Shown: positions 48,840-57,044, counted from the first letter of the stretch. The stretch: 64,000 nucleotides of DNA from JASLEW01 sp963732005 (GCA_963732005.1 CAVSXT010000003.1:682001-746000), one strand, 5' to 3'. The notes: a model not told the origin generated them from the sequence alone. Program-made: numbers and translations.

Positions 48840-50963
48840 ATGGTGCAACCCCGCGCCGGCGCCGCCACTGCCGCCACTGCCGCCCCCGTAAACATCGAGA
48901 CCGCTGGCGCGGCCACGGCCGGTGCCCGCCAGACCGTGGCCAGCGCCTGTCCGCTCGACTGCCCGGATGCCTGCAGCCTGTCCGTCGAGGTGGAGGGTGG
49001 GCGGGTGGTCAAGCTCGACGGCAACCGGCGCAACCCGCTGACCGCCGGCTTCATCTGCGCGAAGGTGCGGCGGTGGCCGGAGCACATGGCCGGCGATCAT
49101 CGCCTGCTCCATCCGGAGATTCGCCGCGGGCGCAAAGGGGAGGGAGTCTTCGAGCGGGTGTCCTGGGACGAGGCGCTGGCGCTGGCCGCGGAGCGGCTGA
49201 GCGAGGCCCGGGACCAGTTCGGCGGCGAGTCCATTCTGCCGTTTTCCTACGGCGGCTCGAACGGCCTGCTCACCCAGGACACCACCGATCTGCGCCTGTT
49301 CGCTCGCCTCGGCGCCTCGCGTCTGGACCGCACCGTCTGCGCCGCCCCGTCGCGCAGCGCCGCCCGCGGGCTCTACGGCCTGATGCCGGGAGTGGCCCTG
49401 CCCGACTACCGGCATGCGCGGCTGATCGTGCTCTGGGGCGTCAATCCTGCGGTCACCGGCATCCACCTGGTGCCGATCATCCAGGACGCCCAGCGCGCCG
49501 GCGCCCGGCTGGTGGTGGTGGACCCGCGCCGCACCCCGCTCGCCAAGCGCGCCGACCTGCACCTCGCACCGCGCCCGGGCACCGATCTGCCGCTGGCCCT
49601 GGCGGTGATCCGCTGGCTGTTCGAGGAGGGGCGGGCCGACCTGGGGTTCCTGGCGGCCCACGCCCGCGGTGCGGCAGAGCTGCGCCGGCGGGCGGCGCCC
49701 TGGGACCTGCAGCGCGCCGCGGCGGTCTCGGGAGTGCCGGCGGCGGAGATCGAGCGCTTCGCCCGCCTCTACGCCGACAGCTCGCCGGCGGTGATGCGCA
49801 CCGGCTGGGGCGTCGAGCGCAACCGCAACGGCGGCTCGGCGGTGGCGGCGACGCTTGCCCTGCCGGCGGTGGCCGGCAAGTTCGGCGTCCGCGGCGGCGG
49901 CTATACGATGAGCAACTCCGGGGCCTGGAACCTCGACCAGGTTGCTGCCGCCGCGGTGTCGCCGGCCGACGCCGACCTCGCCTTGGGGATGCGCCTCGTC
50001 AACATGAACCTGCTGGGCGAGACGCTGCTCGGGGCGGAGCCGCCGGTGCGGGTGCTGTTCGTCTACAACTGCAACCCGCTGGCGACGATGCCCGACCAGG
50101 AGCGGGTGCGCCGTGGCCTCGAGCGCGAGGACCTGTTCACGGTGGTATTCGATCCGGTGCGTACCGACACCGCGCGCTACGCCGACCTGCTGCTGCCGGC
50201 CACCACCTTCCTCGAGCACCACGAGCTGGTCAAGGGGTATGGCGCCTTCGTCCTGCACCAGGCGGCGCCGGCGATCGCGCCGGCCGGGGAGGCGCGACCC
50301 AACTACCAGGTCTTCGGCGAGCTCTGCGACCGCCTCGGCCTGGGCCGGCCCGAGGATCCCGAGGGTGCGGCGGCTCTCACCTCGGCGCTGCTCGGCGGCG
50401 CGGACAGGATCCGTGCCGAGCTCGAAAGAGACGGCATCGCGGTCCCCGACAGCGGCCCGGCGCCGATCCAGTTCGGCGACGTCTTCCCGCGCACGCCCGA
50501 CCAGAAGATCGACCTGGTGCCGGAGGCGTTGGACCGCGAGGCGCCGGAGGGCCTGTATGCCTTCCGCGAGGCGCCGGCCGGCAGGCGCTTCCCGCTGGCG
50601 CTGATCTCGCCCGCCACCGCGCGCACCATCAGCTCGACCCTTGGCGAGCTGCACCGCAAGCTGGTGCCGATCGAGCTGCACCCCGACGACGCGGCGCGCC
50701 GCGGCTTGGCCGAAGGCGACCGGGTGCGGGTGTGGAACGACCTGGGCGAGGTGCGGACGGTGGTGCGGCTCAGCCTCGACGTGGCGCCGGGCCTGGCGGT
50801 GCTGCCCAAGGGGTTGTGGAGCCACAACACCCATTCCGGTACCACCGCCAACGCCTTGGTGCCAGCCAGCCTCGCCGACCTCGGCGGTGGTGCCTGCTTC
50901 AACGACGCGCGGGTGGAGGTGGAGCGCGAAGCCGCGGCGGCTCCGTCCTCCGCCCTGCCATGA
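48840..50963 (+). CDS. Molybdopterin-dependent oxidoreductase, 4Fe-4S
   Basis: Enzyme of 707 aa from the DMSO reductase/formate dehydrogenase superfamily. After an Ala/Thr-rich head the 4Fe-4S site reads ACPLDCPDACSLSV with the fourth Cys in GFICAKVRRW. bis-MGD binding segments include ILPFSYGGSNGLLT, WGVNPAVTGIHLVP, VVDPRRTPLAKRAD and VYNCNPLATMPDQERV, and the C-terminal barrel has VRVWNDLGEVRTVV. There is no twin-arginine signal, so it is cytoplasmic. The substrate is unknown; members near this branch act on formate, thiosulfate or other oxyanions. It overlaps rarA by 4 nt (ATGA). It depends on molybdate, supplied by modBC. Confidence 0.9.
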   Translation: MVQPRAGAATAATAAPVNIETAGAATAGARQTVASACPLDCPDACSLSVEVEGGRVVKLDGNRRNPLTAGFICAKVRRWPEHMAGDHRLLHPEIRRGRKGEGVFERVSWDEALALAAERLSEARDQFGGESILPFSYGGSNGLLTQDTTDLRLFARLGASRLDRTVCAAPSRSAARGLYGLMPGVALPDYRHARLIVLWGVNPAVTGIHLVPIIQDAQRAGARLVVVDPRRTPLAKRADLHLAPRPGTDLPLALAVIRWLFEEGRADLGFLAAHARGAAELRRRAAPWDLQRAAAVSGVPAAEIERFARLYADSSPAVMRTGWGVERNRNGGSAVAATLALPAVAGKFGVRGGGYTMSNSGAWNLDQVAAAAVSPADADLALGMRLVNMNLLGETLLGAEPPVRVLFVYNCNPLATMPDQERVRRGLEREDLFTVVFDPVRTDTARYADLLLPATTFLEHHELVKGYGAFVLHQAAPAIAPAGEARPNYQVFGELCDRLGLGRPEDPEGAAALTSALLGGADRIRAELERDGIAVPDSGPAPIQFGDVFPRTPDQKIDLVPEALDREAPEGLYAFREAPAGRRFPLALISPATARTISSTLGELHRKLVPIELHPDDAARRGLAEGDRVRVWNDLGEVRTVVRLSLDVAPGLAVLPKGLWSHNTHSGTTANALVPASLADLGGGACFNDARVEVEREAAAAPSSALP

Positions 50964-52381
50964 CGCGCGGCCTCTTCGACGACCAGCCGGGAGGTGAGTC
51001 CAGCGCCGCGTCCGCGGCGGCAGGCCGGGAAGCGGCGAGCCAGGCAGCGGGGGGCTCGCCGCTTGCTGAGCGGATGCGTCCGCGCACCCTCGACGAGGTG
51101 GTTGGCCACCCGGAGGTGGTGGGGCCGGGAGCCTTCCTGCGCCGCGCCATAGCCGCCGACCGTGTGCCGTCGCTGGTCTTCTGGGGGCCGCCGGGTTCCG
51201 GCAAGACCACCCTGGCGCGCCTGATCGCGGTCGCCACCTCGTCGCTGTTCGTGCCCTTCTCGGCGGTGACCTCGGGCATCAAGGAAGTCAAAGAGGTGAT
51301 GTCCGAGGCCGCCCGCATGCGCCGCGCCCAGGGGCGGCGTACGCTGCTCTTTGTGGACGAGATCCACCGTTTCAACCGTTCGCAGCAGGACGCCTTCCTG
51401 CCCTACGTCGAGCGCGGCGACATCGTGCTGGTGGGGGCCACCACCGAGAACCCGTCGTTCGAGATCAACGCCGCGCTGCTCTCGCGCTGCCGGGTGGTGG
51501 TGCTGGGCCAGCTCACGGTGGAGGACCTGGAGCTGCTGTTGCGCCGCGCCCTGGCAGATCGCGAGCGCGGTCTGGGAGGTCTGGCGGTGGAGGTGGAGGA
51601 CGAGGCCCTGGCCGCCGTCGCCCAGACCGCCTCGGGGGACGCGCGCCGGGCGCTCAACCTGCTCGAGCTGGCGGTGGCGGACGGGGCCGACTCCGCCCCC
51701 CCTGGGCTGGCGGGCCTTCCCCGTCTGGACGCCGAGCGCGTGCGCCAGGTGGCGCAGCGCAAGATCCTGCTTTACGACAAAGCGGGAGAGGAGCACTTCA
51801 ACCTCATCTCGGCCCTGCACAAGTCCCTGCGCGAGAGCGACCCGGACGCCGCGATCTACTGGCTGGCCCGCATGCTGGCGGCCGGCGAGGATCCCCTCTA
51901 CGTGGCCCGCCGCATGATCCGTTTCGCCAGCGAGGACGTGGGTCTGGCCGACCCCCAGGCCCTGGTCCAGACCCTGGCCGCCCGCGACGCCTATCACCTG
52001 CTGGGTTCGCCGGAGGGAGATCTGGCCCTGGCCCAGGCCGCCGTCTACCTGGCCCTGGCCCCCAAGAGCACCGCCGTCTACGCCGGTTTCGGAGCCGCCC
52101 TTCGGACGGTCCAGGAGCGTCCGGCCGACCCCGTCCCCCTCGCCATCCGCAACGCCCCCACGTCGCTGATGAAGAACCTGGGCTACGGTGCCGGCTACGT
52201 CTACGCCCCGGCCACGGAAGAGGGCGTCGGGGGCCTGGACTGCCTGCCTGACTCGCTGAACGGAACCCGTTTCTACGAGCCCAAGGGCCAGGGCTTCGAG
52301 GAAGCCCTGAAGACCCGGCTGGAGCGGTACCGGGCGCTGAGAGAGGCGGCGCGGCAGGGGCGGCGGGGGACAGATTCGTAA
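50960..52381 (+). CDS. rarA: Replication-associated recombination ATPase RarA (MgsA)
   Basis: AAA+ ATPase of 473 aa related to clamp loaders and eukaryotic WRNIP1; acts at stalled forks. An N-terminal GLFDDQ segment resembles a clamp-binding peptide. RPRTLDEVVGHPEVVG, Walker A WGPPGSGKTTLARLIA, Walker B LLFVDEIHRFNRSQQDAF, sensor VLVGATTENPSFEINAALLSRC and the C-terminal tetramerisation region (RRMIRFASEDVGLADPQAL) are all present. ATG 50960 overlaps the oxidoreductase stop. It ends directly at the boundary of the accessory island. Confidence 0.95.
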   Translation: MTRGLFDDQPGGESSAASAAAGREAASQAAGGSPLAERMRPRTLDEVVGHPEVVGPGAFLRRAIAADRVPSLVFWGPPGSGKTTLARLIAVATSSLFVPFSAVTSGIKEVKEVMSEAARMRRAQGRRTLLFVDEIHRFNRSQQDAFLPYVERGDIVLVGATTENPSFEINAALLSRCRVVVLGQLTVEDLELLLRRALADRERGLGGLAVEVEDEALAAVAQTASGDARRALNLLELAVADGADSAPPGLAGLPRLDAERVRQVAQRKILLYDKAGEEHFNLISALHKSLRESDPDAAIYWLARMLAAGEDPLYVARRMIRFASEDVGLADPQALVQTLAARDAYHLLGSPEGDLALAQAAVYLALAPKSTAVYAGFGAALRTVQERPADPVPLAIRNAPTSLMKNLGYGAGYVYAPATEEGVGGLDCLPDSLNGTRFYEPKGQGFEEALKTRLERYRALREAARQGRRGTDS

Positions 52382-52663
52382 TCAGCAGGTCATGAGCTGG
52401 CCGTGGCCGGGGTCGGCGGCGCGATCGGCGGCGTAACGGGCGAGGAGGTCGGCGCGGGCGGCGTCGCGGGTGTCGGCGACCTGGAGGCGGCCGGCCTGCT
52501 GGTAGGCGTCGAGGGCCGGCGCGACGCGGCCGCCAGCGAGGTCCGCGGACGCCTCACGCTGCTCGCCCGTGGGGGCCTCCTTGATTCGATGACGGCGCTC
52601 GCGAAGCGAGCGGAAAAACGATCGCTCTGGCAACCTGGCCGCTGCGAGTGCGCGATCACTCAT
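52382..52663 (-). pseudogene. Fragment of a TraA/MobF-type conjugative relaxase-helicase
   Basis: Short frame of 93 aa. From about residue 30 it reads EQREASADLAGGRVAPALDAY, then QVADTRDAARADLLARYAAD and RAADPGHGQLMT, matching the helicase region of Ti-type TraA relaxases. It stops abruptly where intact proteins continue, and the residues before are unrelated, so this is a small internal remnant. ATG 52663 overlaps the stop of the DUF3368 toxin gene by 8 nt. It abuts the rarA stop on the other side. Mobile-element debris, not a functional gene. Confidence 0.55.
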
Positions 52664-53147
52664 CGACCTCTTGACAGGCCGCCTCAATGAGGCGAGCGGA
52701 TAGGTAGTAGCCCTGCCGCGCCATGCCCTCGAGAAGTGGCCGGATCTTGGCAATCAGGCCGGCCCGCCTGGCGGCGACCAGGAGACCAGCGGTGCCTTTC
52801 ACTGCGAGACCGTAGACTTGAGCTGCGATTCGGCGGGCTCGGCGCTCGTCGAGCGAGGCCAGAGGAGCGCCGAGCTGTACGGCGACGCTGATCACTGAGC
52901 TTTCTCCGTTGCCAAGCTCCGCAGCCAGCAGAGGATCTACATCGCCCCGCGACGGCACGACCTCCAGCCAGTGTGACGAGGCGATCTCGCTGGCACCCGC
53001 TCGGCCAGCGCCGGATTGCACGACTTCCACGAGAACAGGTTCGGGTACGACGATGCGCTGATATAGGGACGGTAGCAGCCCGACCTGGTCGACACTTGCC
53101 AGCGCGATCAGCGGGCCGGCGTCGCAGACGACCGGCCCCTCGTTCAA
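52656..53147 (-). CDS. PIN-like toxin of the DUF3368 family
   Basis: Protein of 163 aa with a PIN-type start (EGPVVCDAGPLIALASVD), the internal acidic pair in AELGNGESSVISVA and ASLDERRARRIAA, and the DUF3368-type segment KGTAGLLVAARRAGLI. Predicted ribonuclease toxin. The start TTG 53147 overlaps the UPF0175 antitoxin stop (TTGA), the standard pairing of these families. The three-acid PIN core (D, E, D) appears intact. A tail overlap joins it to the relaxase remnant. Confidence 0.85.
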   Translation of the reverse strand: MNEGPVVCDAGPLIALASVDQVGLLPSLYQRIVVPEPVLVEVVQSGAGRAGASEIASSHWLEVVPSRGDVDPLLAAELGNGESSVISVAVQLGAPLASLDERRARRIAAQVYGLAVKGTAGLLVAARRAGLIAKIRPLLEGMARQGYYLSARLIEAACQEVDE

Positions 53148-53392
53148 GCTGAGAATTCCCGCTTGCGCTCGGTGTCGTCGAGGTCGGCGACGGGCACACC
53201 CGAGCGGCCGGCCAGCAGGATGAAGTCCACTCGATTCTGCCCGCACATCTCGGCCGCCTTGCCCGCCGATAGGCGGCCGAGCTCGAAGAGCTTGAGCGCC
53301 AACAGGAACCTCGCCTCGCGCACGAACTCCTCTTGCGACTGTCCGGTGCTGAGCAGGACGCTCTCGGGCACTTCGATCTGGATCGTGCTCAT
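53144..53392 (-). CDS. UPF0175-family antitoxin
   Basis: Small protein of 82 aa from ATG 53392: STIQIEVPESVLLSTGQSQE, EEFVREARFLLALKLFELG and LSAGKAAEMCGQNRVDFIL, the UPF0175 pattern including the helix-turn-helix-like GKAAE segment. It would bind DNA and its DUF3368 partner, with the gene overlap giving coupled translation. No Shine-Dalgarno is obvious before the ATG. A second, broken UPF0175 copy lies about 1.2 kb away. Confidence 0.85.
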   Translation of the reverse strand: MSTIQIEVPESVLLSTGQSQEEFVREARFLLALKLFELGRLSAGKAAEMCGQNRVDFILLAGRSGVPVADLDDTERKREFSA

Positions 53393-53992
53393 CGTGGAGG
53401 CACACTCCCGTGTGCCTATCCTATCGCGTTGGCCGCGCGGAAAAGGGAGAAACTTCCGAGGTGGTGCCCTGGCGCACACTTCGGCCAGCGAGTTGTGGCC
53501 GTCGTCCGTCAGGTTGCCCCCTGCCGCCGCCCTTCGGCTTCCCCTGGCGCTAAGTCATCGCCCAGCTCGTTGCTTGCGCCCTTCTCCTCGGCGCCGGCCT
53601 CATCGCCCTGCTGACGACCACCCCGCCGGGCCGGCATCCGCCGCGCCCGACCTGAAAGCCATCCTCGCCCACCTCGATGGCACCCCCGCCGCCCTCCAAG
53701 CCCTGGCCCCGGAGCGCCGCCGCCATCGCCGGCTCTCTCCTCCTGGCCTTGCCCGCCGCCTCCTGCGCCAGCGTATCTAGAGCCTGGTCCCCCCCAGTGG
53801 CGGCGGAGCACGCGGCTCGCTTACCCGCCTGACGAGGCGCTGGACCGGGCGCCACACCTGGGACGACATTACCGTCACAGATGGTCTTGGGTCAGTTGCG
53901 GTTCAGCGCCCCATCCTCGCGCCGCCCACTCCTTGATTGCGCGGCACATCGAGGAACGGGTGCCGCTCATTCGGCGGTGGGCCGAGGCTCTG
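53393..53992. other. Gene-poor stretch of the accessory island
   Basis: About 600 nt between two toxin-antitoxin operons. Frames here are short and mostly low-complexity. One peptide, 53677-53832, has a signal-like sequence. The end near 53985-54000 (GGCTCTGTTAGAAAGTTGCC) looks like a possible insertion-element edge, but no partner repeat was found. It reads as decayed DNA. Confidence 0.45.
53677..53832 (+). CDS. Possible small exported peptide (51 aa)
   Basis: ATG 53677 opens MAPPPPSKPWPRSAAAIAGS then LLLALPAASCASVSRAW, with a hydrophobic stretch and a Cys after Ala-Ala-Ser that looks like a lipobox. It resembles the short lipoproteins found in conjugation clusters, but there is no clear ribosome site and the neighbourhood is decayed, so it may be chance. 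Confidence 0.2.
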   Translation: MAPPPPSKPWPRSAAAIAGSLLLALPAASCASVSRAWSPPVAAEHAARLPA

Positions 53993-54226
53993 TTAGAAAG
54001 TTGCCCTAGTCGCTTGGCCCCGTGTACCGCCCGATGACGCTAGGATCTCGCCGAAGTCCAGGTCGAAAGTCAGCACGATTCGCTGCTCCTCGGCCGCGCG
54101 ACCGAAGATCTCCGAATCCGGCAGCCGCTCGAGTCCACGCTCGGCGAGGTGCCACGCGTCGTGGCCCTGCTCCTTCAGCCAGGCGACGACCTTGGGGGCC
54201 ACGCCCATATCCGCAAGGAATCGCAC
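53993..54226 (-). CDS. DUF5615-type PIN-like toxin, C-terminally truncated
   Basis: Frame of 77 aa from GTG 54226. It begins MRFLADMGVAPKVVAWLKEQ with GHDAWHLAERGLERLPDSEI and VLTFDLDFGEILA, the DUF5615 core including the Asp pairs. Intact members continue about 30 residues past this point; here the frame ends in ASSGGTRGQATRATF, unrelated sequence. The truncation coincides with the edge of decayed DNA. It follows the DUF433 antitoxin gene by 6 nt. Probably inactive. Confidence 0.7.
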   Translation of the reverse strand: MRFLADMGVAPKVVAWLKEQGHDAWHLAERGLERLPDSEIFGRAAEEQRIVLTFDLDFGEILASSGGTRGQATRATF

Positions 54227-54232
54227 CAGCGC

Positions 54233-54451
54233 TTAGGCCGAGAAGACCTCTTCTCGCGCCAGCCAAGCGGCGTACTCTAGGGCCTGCTGGATATCTTCTT
54301 TCTCGAGGTACGGATAATCCTCGACGATTTCCTCGACGGGCGCCCCCTCCGCGATCAGGGTCACGACGTGGCCGACAGTGATCCGCATGCCGCGGATGCA
54401 CGCTCTGCCGCCCATGATCTTGGGGTCAAAAGTGATGCGGTCGAAAGCCAC
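54233..54451 (-). CDS. DUF433-family antitoxin
   Basis: Complete protein of 72 aa from GTG 54451: RITFDPKIMGGRACIRGMRI, TVGHVVTLIAEGAPVEEIVEDYP and LEKEDIQQALEYAAWLA, the full DUF433 signature. DUF433 proteins act as antitoxins of DUF5615 PIN-like toxins, here encoded 6 nt downstream. AAAGGGAA lies just before the GTG. Confidence 0.85.
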   Translation of the reverse strand: MAFDRITFDPKIMGGRACIRGMRITVGHVVTLIAEGAPVEEIVEDYPYLEKEDIQQALEYAAWLAREEVFSA

Positions 54452-54513
54452 TCGGTTCCCTTTCTCGTCGTACCGGACTAGTCATTTCCGTGAGTAAACA
54501 CCGATCGGCCAGT

Positions 54514-54683
54514 TCATGATTCCGGTTCGGGCTGGCAGGCGGCGAACTCCGCCGCCTCGCATTGCGACACCATCTCTGCGAGTACCAATGGATCGCAGCG
54601 GCGAGCCTCATCTCGGCCGCGAACTCCACGGGCGACTTCCGAGGGAAGACGGCCGGCGGAAAGTCGAAGGTGACCTGGGGCAT
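54514..54683 (-). pseudogene. UPF0175-family antitoxin pseudogene
   Basis: From ATG 54683 the frame reads PQVTFDFPPAVF and then SPVEFAAEMRLAAAIHWYS, a clear UPF0175 N-terminus. It leaves the family near 54575-54584, and another frame supplies EMVSQCEAAEFAACQPEPES before a stop at 54514. The expected tail after AAEFA is missing, and no toxin gene follows. Broken second copy of the antitoxin type at 53144-53392, with limited sequence similarity to it. Confidence 0.6.
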
Positions 54684-54901
54684 ACGCGCACCTACTGCCC
54701 AGGGCGCATTGTCCGCTCGGCCTCAACTGCCGGCCGTCCACCCGCTCGGTGCGCGCCGCCAAGCGCTTCCAGAGCCGCTTGAGGTCCGGCCTGAGCCTTG
54801 CCCGCTGCTCAGGATGGGCGAGAACCCGTCGGGCAGGTGCGGTCATTGGAGCCGGAGACGATGCGGCCGTCAGGGAGCGCCGCCAGCCCTTTTCGTCGCT
54901 C

Positions 54902-55061
54902 GTTCCGACCGGAAGCCGGCCACCCTTCCGATGGATGCCGGCTACCCTTCCGACGACCACCGAAAAGTGGCCGCCTTCGCGTCGGAATGGGTGGCCGCCT
55001 TTAGCCCGGAAGGGTGGCCGCCTTCACCCCGGAATCCCTGGCCGGATTCGACCGGAATGCG
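54902..55061. repeat. Two inverted sets of 23-24-nt repeats resembling IS21-type ends
   Basis: Four direct units start at 54967, 54991, 55014 and 55038, each like GTGGCCGCCTTC...CGGAA (the last CTGGCCGGATTCGACCGGAA). Two more units of the same type lie in inverse orientation at about 54902-54945 (reverse complement GTGGCCGGCTTCCGGTCGG). Multiple terminal repeats of about this length are known from IS21-family ends, where the transposase binds, and similar GGCCGGATTCACCGGAAT-like strings accompany such elements. No istA or istB gene remains here. Confidence 0.55.
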
Positions 55062-55118
55062 CAGCAGCTCGGTACGGGCGGCGGCTCGGGTATCGGCAAG
55101 TGCAGGCGGCCGGCCGCC

Positions 55119-55510
55119 TCAGTGAAGGTGGCGCGCGTCGCCGTCACGCGCTCGATCAGCGCCCGGGTGCGCGCGCTCGGCGTGGCGCCCTCGAGGGGCG
55201 CGATCTCCCGGCCGTCGGCCTGGCGCTGGATCTGCGGCGGCTCGGGATTCCGCTCGCGGTGCTCGCGGAAGGTCTCGCTGCACGTGCTCGCTGTCGGTGT
55301 CGTTGTGGGCGATGAGCACCGCCTGGTGGTCGGCAAGGCCCATGCGGTCGAGCACCCGGCTGCTCGCGCGAGAGGTGCTCACCCTCATCTGTCTGCAATC
55401 GGACGCTTCGCGCTGCTCAGGCGGTAGCGGACGTCGAGGAAGAGTGCCCCCATCATTTCCTGGTCGCGCTGCTGGTCGGGACCGGCACCACGGCTTGGGA
55501 CCCGCGGTAC
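55119..55510 (-). pseudogene. Possible relaxase (MobP/TraI-like) remnant
   Basis: The minus strand carries RVLDRMGLADHQAVLIAHND followed by TDSEHV, like motif III of TraI/VirD2-type relaxases (H-x-D-T/D...H-V-H) with Gln in place of the last His. The frame then shifts to ETFREHRERNPEPPQIQRQ and further unrecognised sequence. No complete gene can be built. Together with the MobF-type remnant at 52.4 kb it suggests the island once carried conjugation genes. Confidence 0.35.
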
Positions 55511-55565
55511 GATTCCCCCGCGCCGAGAACGAGGCGACATCCAACCTCGTCCGATGCGGGGGGCT

Positions 55566-56069
55566 ATGCCAGACACGCCAGATGGGGACCTGCTGTCACC
55601 GCTGCTCGACTCCTGGGATCGCAACAACACCATCCTGGTGAACCTGCTGCATGCGCTGCCGGAGGGGGCGCTGGCGGTGCGGCCTACGCCGGGGAGCCCT
55701 TCGATCGCCGAGCTCTTCGCACACATCCACTATGTGCGGCTGGTACTCGTCGCCGAAGACGCGCCCGAGCACGCCGGGGAGCTGCCGGCCGAGGAGTGGC
55801 GGGCGGAACCGGACCGCGAGGAGATGGCGCGGCGCCTGGACGAGAGCGCCAGAGCCGTGCGTCAGGCGGTCGCGGGACGGTTGGCCGTGGGGCGTCCCAT
55901 GGAGCTCCACTACGACCACCCGATCCTCATGCTCCAGCACATGATCTGGCACGAGGGGTACCACCACGGCCAGATCAAGCTGGCGCTCAAGCTGGCAGGC
56001 CGGCCGCTGGCGGATGAGCAGGCCGGGCCGGTCACCTGGGCGGTATGGATGCGCAAGCGGCCGGGCTGA
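55566..56069 (+). CDS. DinB/YfiT-like metal-binding protein
   Basis: Four-helix-bundle protein of 167 aa. The N-terminal helix is LLDSWDRNNTILVNLLHALP. The His ligands are in AELFAHIHYVRLVL and in LQHMIWHEGYHHGQIKLALKLAG, the usual DinB three-His arrangement. Members include bacillithiol transferases and thiol-dependent enzymes; substrate is unknown. ATG 55566 is preceded by a G-run ribosome site; an alternative ATG lies at 55554. First ordinary gene after the accessory island. Confidence 0.85.
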   Translation: MPDTPDGDLLSPLLDSWDRNNTILVNLLHALPEGALAVRPTPGSPSIAELFAHIHYVRLVLVAEDAPEHAGELPAEEWRAEPDREEMARRLDESARAVRQAVAGRLAVGRPMELHYDHPILMLQHMIWHEGYHHGQIKLALKLAGRPLADEQAGPVTWAVWMRKRPG

Positions 56070-56192
56070 CTCACCGGCTCAGCCGCCGAACCCGCCGCCG
56101 TGCGGACTCCGCCGCGGCCTGACGGTCGCGGGAAACCGGTCCTGGTGACGCGAGCGCCTGCTCACGCTCGGCACCTACCGGTGGCAGCTTGG

Positions 56193-56198
56193 TATAGT
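56193..56198 (+). promoter_or_regulatory. -10 element of a probable leaderless transcript (beta-helix protein)
   Basis: TATAGT at 56193-56198 lies 7 nt before GTG 56206. Transcription starting 7 nt after the -10 would place the GTG at the 5' end of the mRNA. The other candidate start, GTG 56197, overlaps the -10 itself. Confidence 0.35.
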
Positions 56199-56205
56199 GC
56201 GGCCG

Positions 56206-57033
56206 GTGACAGCGACCACCGCACCCGAGATTCTCTTTGTCCCGCAACATTTTCCTACGCTGCAAGCAGCGCTCGACGCGGCGAGCGGTCCCGCGACGAT
56301 CGTTGCCGCACCCAAGCTGTACACCGAGGCCCTGCGCATCATCGATAAACCATGCGTGGTCATTCAAAGCGCCCGATTGTCCAGGCGGGGCGTGACCATC
56401 AGCGGTGACGGCGGGCTGGCGGTCCTGTGCGTCGAGCGGTCCACCCTTCATCTGAGCGGCATCGAAATTCGTTCAAACGGCCGCAGCCGCGGCATGCTGG
56501 CAGTGAATTCGTCGATCAGCCTTCAGGAGTGCGTCGTTGCCGGCAACCACGTCGGCGAGGATGCTGACGAACCCTGCGGCGCCGGCATGCTTTGCCGCGA
56601 CTCCCGGGTGCGCATCCAGAAGTCCACTATCGCTGGAAACGTCGCGAACAGCGGCACCGCGGCAACAACCGCCGGCGGCGGACTCTTCTTGTGCGATTGC
56701 CACGCCGAGATCGCCGGCAGCACCATCCAGGCAAACGCGGTGTACGCGCTGGGCGCCGCCCGTGGCGGTGGGATCTGGTGCGAGCGCAGCACGCTGCGCA
56801 TATGGCGTAGCCGCGTTACAGACAACGCTCTGCATGCGGCGTCGTGCGCGGGCGCCGGCATTTACTTCGCGGCGCCTCGCGGTTGCCAGCTCGGCGGCAG
56901 TGTCGTCACGGGCAATGGCAGCCCGGATGGACGCGGCGGTGGCATCTTCGTCGAGGGCGATGCCTCCCGCGTGTGCATCCATCGCAATACGGTCGTGCGC
57001 CAAAACCATCCAACCGACATCGACTGCGGGTAG
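56206..57033 (+). CDS. Right-handed parallel beta-helix protein
   Basis: Protein of 275 aa without a signal peptide. It opens with a pectate-lyase-type segment (PEILFVPQHFPTLQAALDAA) and then has repeated rungs rich in Gly, Asn and beta-branched residues: LHLSGIEIRSNGRSRGMLAV, GGGLFLCDCHAEIAGSTI, GGGIWCERSTLRIWRS and GGGIFVEGDASRVCIHRN. This is the parallel beta-helix (DUF1565/NosD-like) fold of polysaccharide-active or adhesive proteins; no catalytic residues are assignable. Cys residues recur at rung ends. The start GTG 56206 is preferred over 56197 because of the -10 element. It ends 12 nt before the convergent peptide synthetase gene. Confidence 0.75.
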   Translation: MTATTAPEILFVPQHFPTLQAALDAASGPATIVAAPKLYTEALRIIDKPCVVIQSARLSRRGVTISGDGGLAVLCVERSTLHLSGIEIRSNGRSRGMLAVNSSISLQECVVAGNHVGEDADEPCGAGMLCRDSRVRIQKSTIAGNVANSGTAATTAGGGLFLCDCHAEIAGSTIQANAVYALGAARGGGIWCERSTLRIWRSRVTDNALHAASCAGAGIYFAAPRGCQLGGSVVTGNGSPDGRGGGIFVEGDASRVCIHRNTVVRQNHPTDIDCG

Positions 57034-57044
57034 TGCGCAGCGCG

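Larger units (their letters stand above)
54684..55565. other. Decayed part of the accessory island
   Basis: About 880 nt without an intact gene. It holds the inverted sets of 23-24-nt repeats at 54902-55061 and a relaxase-like remnant at about 55119-55510. The minus strand around 54700-54900 reads as protein-like (LAHPEQRARLRPDLKRLWKR) but I do not recognise it. Confidence 0.5.

Noticed and set aside
53985..54005. GGCTCTGTTAGAAAGTTGCC considered as an insertion-sequence inverted repeat
   Set aside because: No matching inverted copy or target duplication was found in the island.
54902..55061. Repeat array considered as CRISPR
   Set aside because: Units are contiguous, imperfect, in two orientations and without spacers; no cas genes are nearby.
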